Translations under genes and position numbers: made by a program | The notes under the pieces: generated by a model | The model's input: the letters and a program-made list of their open reading frames with translations, nothing else | Databases searched by the model: none | What the model was told of the DNA's origin: nothing | Assembly: GCA_964017045.1 (NCBI GenBank) | Contig: OZ024797.1 | Location: forward strand, 11,997,062 to 12,061,061 | Source: Omphiscola glabra | Taxonomy: Eukaryota; Mollusca; Gastropoda; Lymnaeidae | Length of the DNA stretch: 64,000 bases | Direction of reading: 5' to 3' | Shown: in pieces, positions 1-11,921 of the stretch | How the letters are laid out: each line of letters opens with the position of its first letter | Numbering within the stretch: the stretch's first letter is position 1

Positions 1-935
1 CAAGCTTTCATAAATCTATCTTCACAGATCTATTGAAAGCGATCTTTCAGCAAATACCATTATTTTTTTTAGATAGTTCAACATAATAGGTTTTTTTTTT
101 TTTTTTTTTTTTCCAAAGAATAGTTAAAGTATTTATTTACGCACTGAGTAATGATAGCATTGCATACTACAAAATATAAAATTTGGTCGTAACAAGTGCG
201 ATTCCAATCCAGTTTTTTTAAAAACCGAGTTCTGTGAGGCCTCGAGGCAAGCAGACTCCCAGCGCCACGCGCCTCCAGGACGTTCCCAAGACAAGGACGC
301 CATGTTTATATTTGCAGAGCCTGTGCTTACAGAAGGGGCGCTCTGTACTCACGAGTTCTCACGTCGTATAGAGGCAGGGGGCTCGTGGGGAGGAAGGGGA
401 GGATGAGGTGAGAGTTTCTCTATTCCAGGTGTGCTAAGTCGGAGGAGAAAGAAAAAAAAAAACATCCACGAATCCTCTATGTGACGTCATGCATACTTTT
501 TTCTTTCCCTTTAGTCAGCCTTAAGAATTTTAAAGCTTAAAAATTAGCTTCTGGGGTATCATTTGTTTGATATCTGCTGCGGCGACATGCTGGGGACATC
601 AAATAAGCACTGTTAGTGTCGTATAGGGATAAGGACGAAGAAATCACTGCATGTCTGTAATCTTTTTTTACAATTATTTTTATTTGAAAACAATGCCACA
701 CAAAGATATTGCGTATCTAGATTTGGCCATTTGTGGACAACATCTAGACTGGGTCAACGGGAATTATTCTTCACAAAAGTCACATGACACTGCGGGGTGT
801 GTTTTTTTCTGGGGGGGGGGGGGTCAATCTTGCGTCTAGCTATAAAACTAATTAGCAGAGATTCTGGGACAACAATTAACATTCAGTTGTTAGGAATATT
901 TCAATTCTATTGAGAGAGTAGCCGAGTCCAATGTA
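1..935. other. no gene seen
   Basis: Mostly AT-rich DNA with a 22-base T run (91-112) and a 13-base G run (811-823). The open frames here are short and of no recognisable family. I see no gene, RNA or mobile element that I can support. Confidence 0.6.
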
Positions 936-1131
936 ATAAATGCCACTAGATCGGATGGAATATGTTATAAATGCCATTAAATCAATGTAATATGTTATAA
1001 ATGTCATGAGCTCACGCATGTAATATGCAATAAATGTCATTAAATCAGATGTAATATGATATAAATGCTATTAGATCAGATGGAATATGTCATAAATGGC
1101 ACTAGATCAGATGTAATATGTTATAGGTGTC
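936..1131. repeat. 31-bp degenerate minisatellite
   Basis: About six copies of a 31-base unit beginning ATAAATGCCATTAGATCA and ending in AATATGTT. Copies differ by substitutions and small indels, so this is an older array than most others in the window. Confidence 0.8.
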
Positions 1132-1466
1132 ATCTTAATTCGGAATACCATACATTTTAATTTAAAATTTTTAAATATTAATTTTCCAACAATCCATATC
1201 CATATGAACAATCTTGTAGATCAACTTCGATTCAACAGTTGAAAATTGGTGCACTAAACAAAAGATTTATAGACCATGTCATAAAATCTAGTTTGTAGAA
1301 AGTTAACACTGAACTCTGTATTGGGTGGGTTGTGACGTCACAAAGCAAGAACGCAAATGTTTGAGCCATTCCAATCTGCGCACAAGAAACATGTGTTTAG
1401 CTCTAGTCGTCCCCACCCGTAAATCCGTTTTTAAAAGCATTTAACATCTTTGTGTCAATTTTTTGT

Positions 1467-1710
1467 GTGGTGATATCAGAGAATTGGTTTGTTGCATGAT
1501 CTGGCGATGTCATAGAAACATCTATAGGTTGTTGCATGATCTGGTGATGTTAGAGAATTGGGTCGTTGCATGATCTGGCGATGTCAGAGAAATAGTTTGT
1601 TGCATGATGTGGTGATGTCAGAGAATTGGGTCGTTGCATGATCTGGCGATGTCAGACAAATAGTTTGTTGCATGATGTGGTGATGTCAGAGAATTGGGTC
1701 GTTGCATGAT
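1467..1710. repeat. 34-bp minisatellite with 68-bp higher order
   Basis: About seven copies of a 34-base unit beginning GTTGCATGAT. Two variants alternate, one with CTGGCGATGT and one with GTGGTGATGT, giving a 68-base higher-order period in the second half. Confidence 0.85.
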
Positions 1711-3196
1711 GGGAGAACTCGTGGCAACTTGTTCCCGTTTTCTCACCGCTGCGTTGTTTACCCCTAGCTGCGCTCTACAGCGTGTGTGACAGACACAAGA
1801 AATAAACGTCTGCAGGCCCCTCCTCAGATCAGAATCGGACGAGATCTAGCTAGGCACCTCGACCACTGAGAATAGCTCAAGTAAACTATAGCTACCGAGA
1901 GCAGTGGCGGATCGTGAGAAAATGATAGGAGGGCAATATCTCCTCTTGTGGATGTGTGTTTTTTTGCCCTTCGGTGCGCACTATTTGATGCAATGCATCA
2001 CTCTCTCTCTGTTCATCTCTGTATCTTCGTATCTCTCTCTATCTCCCTCTCCCTCTTTCGTTCTCGCTCGCTAACGTAAATTTACACTATATTTTTTTGG
2101 GTTTAATATCCAAACACAGGAAAGCAAATATTCTATAACATAAAAAATGAGTTTTGAGAGTAAAATCTTTATAAGTTACGTCTGTTTATTGAAAATATTA
2201 CTTGATGTTGGCTGGGACATGGCCACCTCAACGTTCCTTGTGTAACACAGATAACGGTAGATATGAGGACGGGAGGAGTCGACCAAGATGCCACTTCGTT
2301 GGAAAGCTTGAGTAGCCGATGACACCCTGATGTCATGAATGCACATGTTCTTTTTAACGTAGAGTCCCTGGTCGTTTAGCGTCCATGTGCGCTCCTCCCC
2401 CCCCCTCCTCCCCCCCCCCCCCCCCCGTTTTATTTCTGAATCCGCCTGTGCACGAAATAAACTAGACTAGATTACTGTAACTGTGGTGTCGACCAACATT
2501 GTTAAACATTATATCGGTATCTGTCTATTCCCCCCCTATACACCCTCCCCCTGACTCCCACTCTCATCTCTTATCTGTCTCTTTTCTTCATCAGTTAGCT
2601 GACTTAACAAACACACATTCTCCATAGCGAGGTCCTTGTATGATGGGCACCAAGCCAGTGGCGTAGTCAAAGTTATCGACACCCGGGGTGGTCTTTTGCC
2701 GCCTACACACTCTAAACAAGTAACAAAACCATAAACATCAAACAAAGACCAGGGGCGGAACAGAAAAGAGGGACCAGGCATCACACTTCCTGGCTGGTTT
2801 ATAATTGTAAGCCCTGTCGACATGAAAACGACTTGTGTTCTATAGAACTTTTGAAAAATCTTGTCCAAAAAACCACCGCGTCCCCAATAGCACTCAGCTC
2901 AGAATTAAGAAATGTTATGAACAAAGTAGTGTCAAAAGTACAGACATTTATAATCTCTTATATATTATTTTTTTTATTAATTAATAAAGATTCAAAGGTT
3001 TAGGACTGTCTGTAGGACTATTGTTAATAGAAAAGGAGAAGTCTTTTTTGGAACACTTGGACCCAAAATACCCGGACCCGGTGTAAAAAAAACTGCACCC
3101 GGTTAAGCCCTAATCAAAATTATTTGCTAAATGTATGTGAAAAAATGGGGTCAAATTAAAAAAAAATGATTCAAAACACAGAAATGTGTTGGCTCT
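1711..3196. other. no gene; transposon-end-like scraps
   Basis: Contains a CT-rich stretch (about 1998-2056), a long C-rich tract (2397-2426) and hAT-end-like words: CAGTGGCGGATC at 1904, AATCCGCCTG near 2442 and CAGTGGCGTAG near 2656. None is framed by a target-site duplication I can see. The minus-strand frame at 2536-2868 matches nothing I recognise and covers the last of these words. Confidence 0.5.
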
Positions 3197-3423
3197 GACA
3201 AGGTCGTGTGCTTGCCGTGCGACAAGGTCAGGTGCTTGTCGTTCATGTGACAAGGTCAGGTGCTTGTCGTGTGTCAAGGTCGGGTGCTTGTCGTGCATGT
3301 GACAAGGTCAGGTGCTTGTCGTGTGACAAGGTCGGGTGCTTGTCGTGTGTCAAGGTCGTGTGCTTGTCGTGCATGTGACAAGGTCAGGTGCTTGTCGCGT
3401 GACAAGATCGGGTGCTTGTCATG
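3197..3423. repeat. 24/30-bp minisatellite with hairpin units
   Basis: About nine copies of GACAAGGTCAGGTGCTTGTC followed by a 4- to 10-base linker (GTGT or GTGCATGT). Each unit opens with GACAAG and closes with CTTGTC, so every copy can fold as a 6-bp stem with an 8-base loop. Substitutions in the loop (AGG, CGG, CGT) leave the stem mostly intact. Confidence 0.85.
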
Positions 3424-5084
3424 TATGTAAATTGATGGAAATGATGCTTATATCAAAGCGAATCATGTGGTCTCACTTAAAGCAAACTTTGTTCAATTCT
3501 TGATCTGCCGACATATTGAATATTGGAATAAAATAAACACCAGCATGCACGAACAAGGAGAACATAACTACGGTATATAAAATGTATGCTTTGAGATTGA
3601 GAGACAATTAAATTATTGGGAAATGGAATATTTAAGAAGAAGATTTGGGGGTAAGTGTTCCTGAACATCTGACGGGAGCTCTAAACATGTGATAACAGCT
3701 CGTTAATTGTGTACCACTTTAATTTGCTCATAGGGAAAAGTCATCCTTACTTCTAAAATGTTAATATCCAAGACCATGACCATATGGGGCATCCATTTCA
3801 AAAAGTTATAAATAAAAGTTTTTCATGAGAAAGGCCGTGACATCATACGTTACGTATTTTCACTATATAGGTGTTACCTAATGTGTGTGACCTTATGTGT
3901 TAGTGTAGCTCCATGGTATGCTGGAAAACCCGAATTACCGTGTCGTGAAATGATCTATGTCCGAAAATGTCGTCGCTAACATGGACAGTTAGGGAAGCAT
4001 TGCCATACACAATTCTTTGGGATGCGATCACGTATGAAAAAATAAAAAAACGATTAAATATCGGGGAGAAAATGGCAAATGGATTGGTTCATATCATAAT
4101 CCGCTTTCATATCATTTGTGGTTGTCATGGTTATGGCTAAATAAACATGGATCGGATAACGTCACCGTGAATTGGGAGAAAGGAAATTATTCTGAGTGAA
4201 AGTATACGTTTTATTTCAAAAGCTTTACCATAGGGTCTAACAATTCGGCCTCCAACATTAAGGTAACTTTCTGCATGGCCAAACTTCAAACAACGAACTG
4301 CATGGACATACCTGGCAAAATGGCCAAACGTCAAAGAACGGACTTCATGGACATACCTGGCAACTGGATTGATACGACCGTTAGGGTAAATGTTTGATGA
4401 TTTAGTTTATCAATTAAATAAACACGATTCGTTCTGTTAATTTACAAACAACTAAAAGTCTACCCCCCCCCCCCTTTTTTTTTTTTGGAAACATTGAGGT
4501 AGAACATGCAGTTAGAGCCTTGTTCCGTCTCGTCTGCTTAAAATGTAAAGAAGCTGAGTCTAGCAGACGTGTCAAGAAATAAGCCCGCGGACTGTCTGCG
4601 TCGGTTTGGCCGCTGGGAAAACAAGACACCACATTCAAATACATTGTGATTTCCTTTTCTTTGCAAACAATTGTGTTACCCTATTTAAAAAGTGATGTGC
4701 GTATTCAACACGAGATGCACACCGAAACAAAGTTCCTCTATGCACTAAACACACTTGTTTTTTTTTTGTTCTGTGTTAGATCTACCGTCCCCTCTGATGG
4801 CCACGTACGCCGATCGCGCAGACCAACGTCACTTCTTAACCAGTCCAAAAGTTAGATTCGATTTATTACAACATAGCCCCGAGCAGTCAATATATTTCAA
4901 ACAATTTTGGCCACTCATAAGGATCACTGGACAAATTTGGGAGGCAGGGGGGTTTTTGCGGAGAAACAAGTTTGGATGCATAATAAATACTTTAATAAAT
5001 TAAATTCTTGAAAAGTGAAATATTTAAATAATTTTCCCGATCCGCGTCACTTGTCTACAAGTGTACGTAAAAAAAACAAGCTTA
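3424..5084. other. no gene seen
   Basis: AT-rich DNA. One roughly 46-base segment containing CATGGACATACCTGGCA is present twice in tandem (about 4265-4362). A C-run followed by a T-run lies near 4464-4486. The short open frames on either strand show no recognisable domain. Confidence 0.55.
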
Positions 5085-5385
5085 CAGCAACAGCCAAGTG
5101 TACAGAAACAGCCAAGTGTACAGCAACAGCCAAGTGTACAGCAACAGCCAAGCGTACAGCAACACCCAAGCGTACAGCAACAGCCAAGTGTATAGCAAAA
5201 CCCAAGTGTATAGCAAAACCCAAGTGTACAGCAACAGCCAAGTGTACAGCAACAGCTAAGTGTGCAGCAACAGCCAAATGTACAGCAACAGCCAAGTGCA
5301 CATCAACATCCTATTGTACATCAACATCCTATTGTACAGCAGCAGCCAAGTGTACGTCAACAGACAGTACCAGTGCAGCAGTATA
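5085..5385. repeat. 18-bp minisatellite
   Basis: About 16 copies of an 18-base unit, AGCCAAGTGTACAGCAAC. The unit is six codons, so open frames run through it on both strands (a Thr-Ala-Lys-Cys repeat on the plus strand, an Ala-Val-His-Leu repeat on the minus strand). The last copies drift to CATCAACATCCTATTGTA. I regard the frames as by-products. Confidence 0.9.
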
Positions 5386-5743
5386 AATTAACACAATTGA
5401 TTTTATTCGATTACTGGATATTTCGTAGAGAGATATAGTCAGAAAAAGACGTGTAAAAATCCTTTAAATGTAATCAAATCGAGTATTAGATTCCAGTGCG
5501 ATTCTGTGGTTTATGGCTTCAAGGCAGTGGATTAAATCTGTAAACAAAAGAATGTTAGGAGCCGACGCGTCAGCAGTTTCCCACTTGGTTAGAACCAAAT
5601 CTTCCGAGTCATGGTTGAGCTTCTCGGTCGGAGTCGGAGTCATACACTTTACTCCGACAAGAGCGTAAATATTGACGTTACCTCGCTCGCACCACTGATC
5701 CGTCGATCATAGCATCTCTTCGTGTCTCTAGTGTGTATTTGTG
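5386..5743. other. no gene seen
   Basis: Non-repetitive DNA of mixed composition. A phrase TTCTCGGTCGGAGT near 5620 recurs in altered form near 6252, but I cannot define an element from it. Confidence 0.5.
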
Positions 5744-5906
5744 TATGCGTGCATGCAATTTTGTGAGTATGTATGTTTGTGATATGTAAGACTATGCGTG
5801 CATGCAATTTTGTGAGTATGTATGTTTGTGATATGTAAGACTATGCGTGCATGCAATTTTGTGAGTATGTATGTTTGTGATATGTAAGACTATGCGGGTA
5901 TGCAAT
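5744..5906. repeat. 49-bp minisatellite
   Basis: Three near-identical 49-base units starting GCGTGCATGCAATTTTGTG, plus a partial fourth. Copies are almost perfect, which suggests recent duplication. Each unit contains the palindrome TGCATGCA. Confidence 0.85.
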
Positions 5907-7202
5907 GAGCGGGACTAACCTTTAGTTCTCCTGGCGATCGTGTTTCAAACGATCATATCAACAGTGCACCTGAATTTATATAAAGATTATAATGTTTTTT
6001 AAGATGATTTTCCAAGCATTTAGGCGGTGCTTCTTGCAGAGCGGCGTGTCTATTAAACGGTCAGAGGCTGGTGTTAGTAACACAGGTCGTCCCCAGCAAA
6101 CTTTAGAGATGGGAAAAAGATTTTTTCGGCGGGTGAGCAGCGGTGGGCGACTTGAAACTGGAGTTAAAACAATGAACGTCAAGGATAAGCCACGCATAAT
6201 TTTTACACTCGTAAACTGCGTCATAGTACGTTAACTCCGAATTAGAGTTTAGGTTCTCGGCCGGAGTTAGATCAGGGCAAAAAAAAATATATTTCTTTAC
6301 AGTTTGTGTCTTGATCAGGCGTCTAAACTGCTAAACTGTATTAAAGTTCCTACCCTTTTTTAAAAGACGCAATAGTCTAAAAAACCTGCTGGATAGTCCC
6401 GTGACATCTTGAAAGCAAGACGTTATTTGATGCTATCTATCATGTGTGCAGGTTTTACAGTTTATAATAGCGTCGATAATGTCTGTAACGATCAGTTGGA
6501 GAAAGAGGAGGTCAATGGACTTCAATTAAAGAAGGCCATATGCAGTTGGTTCTAAACAATAAAATTATAGCGGAGTTTTTAAGAAAACTACCTAATTAAT
6601 CCCACTAACTTGTCATGTATCATTTGACTTACTTTGTATATTTCATTGACCAATACGTTGCTTAGTTTTTGTTTTAAAACAAAAAATCAAAGGGATCGGT
6701 GACCTCTGACCTTTATAAAGATCGGCTTTAAGTACCGTAGTTAAAAAGAATACACAGCATGCCAATGATTTGTTCGTATTCCGGTGTTGAGATTATTTGT
6801 GCGGCTGTTGCTAGGCGCTCGGTATTCGTGGCGCATTTCAAGTATGATATAACTCATGTTAACTTTGACTAGCGTCAGCTTTTTTAAAGCAACAACGTCG
6901 GGTGTAAATCGCGAACAAGCTTCTAAGTCCGCGTTTGTGTTTTCACAATTCCAACCTCAAGTCTTTCTCGGAATTTTATTATTTTTTTTCCCCCAATTTA
7001 GAAGCGATGAAAATTATTCCTGACATTACATTTAAATTATGTTACAGCAGTTGGGAGCAAGGTGATGTTATTTAAACTTAAAGACAGAGAGAACCCCCCC
7101 CCCCTCCCCAAAAAAAAATAAATTAAAAAAAAAAAAAAATGCATTGAAAACATTTTTTTTCTAATTTACTTTCACAGTCGGCGATCCCTCCCAGTGAACC
7201 CT
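5907..7202. other. no gene seen
   Basis: About 1.3 kb with no convincing coding frame. The two opposite-strand frames at 5976-6234 lie on top of each other and match nothing I know. C-rich and A-rich runs occur near 7094-7138. Confidence 0.5.
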
Positions 7203-7410
7203 CGGCGAATCTATTTCAAACCATGCGGATTGGGCAAATCTATTTCGAAACATGCGGATTGGGCGAATCTATTTCGAACCATGCGGATTGGGCGAATCTA
7301 TTTCGAACCATGCGGATTGGGCGAATCTATTTCGAACCATGCGGTTTGGGCGAATCTATTTCGATCCATGCGGATTGGGCAAATCTATTTCGAACCATGC
7401 GGATTGGGCA
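7203..7410. repeat. 29-bp minisatellite
   Basis: Seven copies of a 29-base unit, CGAATCTATTTCGAACC plus ATGCGGATTGGG. Because 29 is not a multiple of three, each frame reads different peptides in successive units, so the two overlapping plus-strand frames here are not credible genes. Confidence 0.9.
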
Positions 7411-7928
7411 CCCCAGCTATAATCGTTTCAAGACAATAAACTTTGGTCGTTTCCGTGTTTTAAAAATGATGACGATTAAATAATCATTCGATCAAAAGTG
7501 TTTGACATTTTAACATTTGGGGAATTCCATGTCCAAGATTAGAGACATAACGAAATGTATCCCGCTGAAGTTTTTGACACATGACAGTTTCCGGACAACT
7601 TTGGCTTCCGACATGCGCTTCAACTTGCGCCAAAGTTGCTCCGACAGAGAGTGCATTGCCTTTTTTTGTGAATGATTTTGCAGCGGTGGTCCTCAACCCC
7701 CTTGCCAGGTGGGCGACATGATGTTCTTCGTGAACTCGCGGCTGCTTATAAAAACTAGACCTATCCGTTATCGAGAATTGGATTCGGCATGTGAATATTC
7801 CCGTAACACGTCACCTGTAGACTTTTGGATTAAATACATCACAAATTGCTTGACGTGGGTCAAGGTGACAGCAATACCGTCCGGACAAGTTCAAGTTCAG
7901 GACATAATGACACAATAAACTTTTAACA
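7411..7928. other. no gene seen
   Basis: Short opposite-strand frames (7484-7696 minus, 7709-7918 plus) have no recognisable domain. Nothing else supports a gene. Confidence 0.5.
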
Positions 7929-8250
7929 CGGTGTTTCCCAAACTGTTCTATACTCCACAACCCCAAAGAAATGTCCCACACCCCCTAGAATGATAAAATG
8001 CATTTTAAAAATGTGAAAAAAATGGTCTTCTTATTGTATTGAATGAACTGCAAAGACAACTTTAGGACTGATATAATCATTAACAAGACGCAGAATATCA
8101 ATGAAGAAAGATTTATTAAACATTAAATTGAAACCTTACAACATATCTCAGAAGATAATGCCTGCTCTGTTAAAAAAAAAAACCTCTTCATGAAATACCA
8201 TCTTGCACCCCTAGGGAATGCGAGGACACCAGGTTGAGAAACTTTCTTGG
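7929..8250. mobile_element. hAT-like miniature element relic
   Basis: The left edge reads GGTGTTTCCCAAACTG and the right edge reads GGTTGAGAAACTTTC. The second is close to the reverse complement expected for hAT-type ends of the CAGTGTTTCTCAA class. No clean 8-bp target duplication is visible and the terminal bases are degraded, so this is a tentative call. The 57-bp minisatellite starts directly at its right edge. Confidence 0.35.
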
Positions 8251-8254
8251 GTTA

Positions 8255-8712
8255 AGAGCGGTGACATAGCTATGGTTTGTTCTACGGGTCTACATTTAAG
8301 CTGCCACCTTCGGAACGGTGGCATAGCCATGATTTGTTCTACGGGTCTACATTTAAGCTGACACCTTCGGAACGGTGGCATAGCCATGATTTGTTCTACG
8401 GGTCTACATTTAAGCTGACACCTTCGGAACGGTGGCATAGCCATGATTTGTTCTACGGGTCTACATTTAAGCTGACACCTTCGGAACGGTGGCATAGCCA
8501 TGATTTGTTCTACGGGTCTACATTTAAGCTGACACCTTCGGAACGGTGGCATAGCCATGATTTGTTCTACGGGTCTACATTTAAGCTGACACCTTCGGAA
8601 CGGTGGCATAGCCATGATTTGTTCTACGGGTCTACATTTAAGCTGACACCTTCGGAACGGTGGCATAGCCATGATTTGTTCTACGGGTCTACATTTAAGC
8701 TGACACCTTCGG
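8255..8712. repeat. 57-bp minisatellite, almost perfect
   Basis: Eight copies of a 57-base unit containing GTTCTACGGGTCTACATTTA and ACCTTCGGAACGGTGGCAT. The inner copies are essentially identical; only the first differs (GCCACC for ACACC). The unit equals 19 codons and lacks stops in one frame of each strand, which yields opposite frames of about 150 codons. The near-identity points to recent expansion or active homogenisation. I do not treat it as coding. Confidence 0.93.
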
Positions 8713-9997
8713 ATAAAAAATTATGCAGTTGAACGAAAATGCCGCCCCTGCATATAAAGAGAAAAAGTTCCGCCCGGGGCGAACAACCGCCTCCGCCACC
8801 CCCCCCCCTTTTCTACGCTACTTGTTAGGAGAAATTGTTATATAACTTTTAGATGTTAAGAAAATATTAAGGAGCCCCTACCATTATAAACTTGTATAAA
8901 AGAAAGCCGCAACAATTCCTTCAAAGAGCCGCACGCGGACCTGGAGTCCGTGAAAATGTGTAAGAGGGTCCGTGAGCTGCACCACCTTTATAATTTTATT
9001 TCATATCAAAAAGTCCTTGGCAAGAAATTGTTAAGAACCTCTGGCTAAAATGGGCCAGAAATTGGTATAAATCTAGTAATATAACTATAACATATCGTCT
9101 TTTTCTTCAAAAGTAGCCCAACTGTTCTTTTCAAAAGTAGCCCGACTATTCATGATTTTATGATTGCTTTTTAAGTTATCCTTTAGTGTAAGGGGGGAGG
9201 GGCTTATAATAAAACTTCAGAATATTTCTCTGTTAAGACATTGGATGGAATGCATCATACATGTCGCATAGCCCAGTTATTAGGAGCCTGTGATACACAA
9301 CGCGAGGTGTTCTTAAACTGTGGCCGCGGCATACCCAAACTAAAAACTTGTGGTAAGACAGACATGGCCTTAAAGTCTACTAAACGTATAAGACACTGAT
9401 GTCACAGCCACTGGAAAGATTGCAAGCATCAAGGATGGCAAAGGTGGTTTTCTTGTGGGTGGTGGAAGGGGGGCGGGGGTGCGTTAAAAAAATTTGAGAC
9501 TACCCAGAATAAATTTCTGTCAATATCTTAGTGTCCAAGGTTTATGGAGTGGTTGAGCATGTCTAGTAGGTAAACACGGTGAGATATTTGTTCTAGTACA
9601 TCGTGATATACAATCGTCATACAGTCCAGTGATTCTCAATCGCTAGGTCGTGAACAATTGACTACAAGGGGGGGGGGGGGAGGGGGGGCGGTGACACACA
9701 ATGGAGGCTGGGAATCTATGTCCTATGCCAGAGCTCAGCAACATTCGTTCACGCGCGCAACACCCCAGGACTTTCCGAGAATTACACGGCGTCAGGAAAA
9801 CCAAATGTACGATGGTTAACATTCATGAGAGCTTCAAATAACTCTCCGGACTTGGACACGACTATTACCGCAGACTTTGACATACTGCAAGTAGGCTGGC
9901 TAAGCAATGCTACCTTTGTATCAACACGATTTTCTTATATTGAAATGTGTTTCCTTAAATATACCAAGTACTTTCCTCCTCTTGGAGGCATTTTACG
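8713..9997. other. no gene; hAT-end-like scraps
   Basis: Contains C-rich words (8794-8810), a long G-rich run near 9669-9688 and a hAT-end-like word CAGTGATTCTCAATCG near 9626 with no partner end that I can find. No credible coding region. Confidence 0.45.
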
Positions 9998-10283
9998 CGG
10001 CACACCTGGCATCAACTCGCTGCACACCAGGCATCAACTCGCGGCACACCAGGCATCAACTCGAGACACACCTGGCATCAACTCAAGACACACCATGTAT
10101 CAACTCGAGACACACCTGGCATCAACTCGAGACACACCTGGCATCAACTCGAGACACACCAGGCATCAACTCGAGACACACCTGGCATCAACTCCAGACA
10201 CACCTGGCATCAACTCCAGACACACCTGGCATCAACTCGCGGCATACCAGGCATCAACTCGCGACACACCTGGCATCAACTTG
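9998..10283. repeat. 22-bp minisatellite
   Basis: Thirteen copies of a 22-base unit, GACACACCTGGCATCAACTC plus two variable bases (GA, CA or GC). The unit is not a multiple of three and the two overlapping frames simply cycle through it. Confidence 0.92.
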
Positions 10284-10375
10284 GGATTTGGCAGAGTGGT
10301 ATTGTGATAATATTTTCATACAGGAACATCATGTCAAGTCTACAGGGCTTTTTTCTTTCACAACCGCCGTTGTCT

Positions 10376-10447
10376 ATAACACAGTGGTGCGGTTTTCACT
10401 ATAACACAGTGGTGCGGTTTTCACTATAACACAATGGTGCGGTTTTC
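10376..10447. repeat. 25-bp tandem triplication
   Basis: Three copies of ATAACACAGTGGTGCGGTTT plus TCACT. They lie about 90 bases upstream of the SINE block. Confidence 0.85.
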
Positions 10448-10535
10448 CAAAGACGAAATCAAAATGCCTGTGTATTTCATATGGAGAATAAACCAGTTCC
10501 CTGTCTGCATTTGGTGTTGAAGATGGTTTGCAGCC

Positions 10536-10862
10536 TCCGGGCAACAGAGGTTTGCAATCGACTCCTATATGAACTACCTTCCAAGGTTGACGAGTCCCGT
10601 CCGCTCCGAGTGCTGGTGCTTCCAAGGTTGACGAGTCCCGTCCGCTCCGTGTGCTGGTGCTTCCAAGGTTGACGAGTCCCGTCCGCTCCGAGTGCTGGTG
10701 CTTCCAAGGTTGACGAGTCCCGTCCGCTCCGTGTGCTGGTGCTTCCAAGGTTGACGAGTCCCGTCCGCTCCGTGTGCTGGTCCTGTATTTGCCTATCTGC
10801 GGCTAGGGTTGTGTTGGAACTCCAGTCCACGAATCTAGACCTCTTGACCACCCAGCCATTCC
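10536..10862 (-). mobile_element. tRNA-headed SINE, internally expanded
   Basis: Read on the minus strand, the head (10862 downward) contains TGGTCAAGAGGTCTA, a pol III A-box-like word, followed by GGACTGGAGTTCCAACAC in the B-box position. Then comes GGACGGGACTCGTCAACCTT, the same body module seen in the SINE at 22344-22824 (GGATGGGACTCGTTAACCTT). That module is repeated five times here. The 3' half of the family consensus is missing or diverged. No TSD identified. Confidence 0.65.
10581..10783. repeat. 41-bp minisatellite inside a SINE
   Basis: Five copies at exact 41-base spacing (CCAAGGTTGACGAGTCCCGT at 10581, 10622, 10663, 10704 and 10745). GAGTGCTGG and GTGTGCTGG variants alternate at first, suggesting an 82-base higher-order step. 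The unit is the SINE body module itself, so the array arose inside the transposon. Confidence 0.9.
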
Positions 10863-11917
10863 AATCAACATATAATGGGTGATAAACCTTTATTAATATA
10901 AATATCTATTAATTTTATATTACTTCTTGCTGTCCTCTCGGATACTACATTACAACTAAGTGTTATTTTAAAAAAAAAAAATAATTCCGTCTTTACTGTT
11001 GTTTGTTCACTGATGAAGGCGACTTGCCGACATGTTGGTTATTTTGTTGCGTTATTTTTTTTCCAGGTTTTCCCACACCTTGCTTCGCTCATGTTCATAT
11101 TACGTTTACATTAATATAATATAATAATTGACTATACGGTATAGTGAAGTGCTTCTGAAACGTTTCAATGTGACGGGGCACATTATTCACCTTGCAGTGC
11201 CCCCCTTCCCCCCCCCCCCCCCCAAATTTTAAAATGTGATATTATGTGTCGACTTTCCTTAAGTATATTCACCACTTGAGAATTGGCTACTCGGGGCTTG
11301 TGACCCATGGTCGGTCCTCGTTGCACCACTTGAGCAGCCCTGTTCTCGCGCGAGAGTTTTTCAACCACCGACAATGCACGGACTGTATTTGAGTTGCCGT
11401 GACGGCTATTTGTCTTAAACCTCTTTGAACTTTTGGCCACGAACGCGTCGGTTTGATAATAAACTATTCAGCCGTGTAACTAACAGATAGCAAAGATGGA
11501 CGTCTCTTCATTAAATGGACGAAATGAGGTCAATGTCATAGAGCCCTATAGGGGAAACGTAGATGAAGAGACAAATACATTTATATTCTTCGATTACAGA
11601 TAGTACATTTGGACTATCTTGATTTTTTAAAAAAGTATTGTTATTAGAGATTTCCTTGTTTACACATTCATTTTATCTTTCAGTTGTGTGTTTATTTATT
11701 GGTTCTCCTGCAGTCAGTTGTGTGTTTATTTATTGCTTCCCCTTCAGCCGTTTGACCTCTGCGCCATAAATTATGAGCACCACTTCCACCGCGTCACAAA
11801 AATGCCCCATAAAAGTCCTATGAACCGGTACGTTAAGTTTCCCATTAAAAAGTACTCCCTTGTTCTTATCAACTGCTTTGAAAACATCGTCTTGCTTTTC
11901 AGTCTAAATTTTTTTAT
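10863..11917. other. no gene seen
   Basis: AT-rich DNA with a C-run near 11206-11223. A 33-base segment (TCAGTTGTGTGTTTATTTAT...) occurs twice in tandem at about 11682-11749. The minus-strand frame at 11183-11440 matches nothing I know. Confidence 0.5.
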
Positions 11918-11921
11918 ATAC

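Noticed and set aside
1904..2452. hAT element between CAGTGGCGGATC and AATCCGCCTGTG
   Set aside because: The ends are only partly inverted and the flanking 8-mers (ACCGAGAG, TGCACGAA) do not match.
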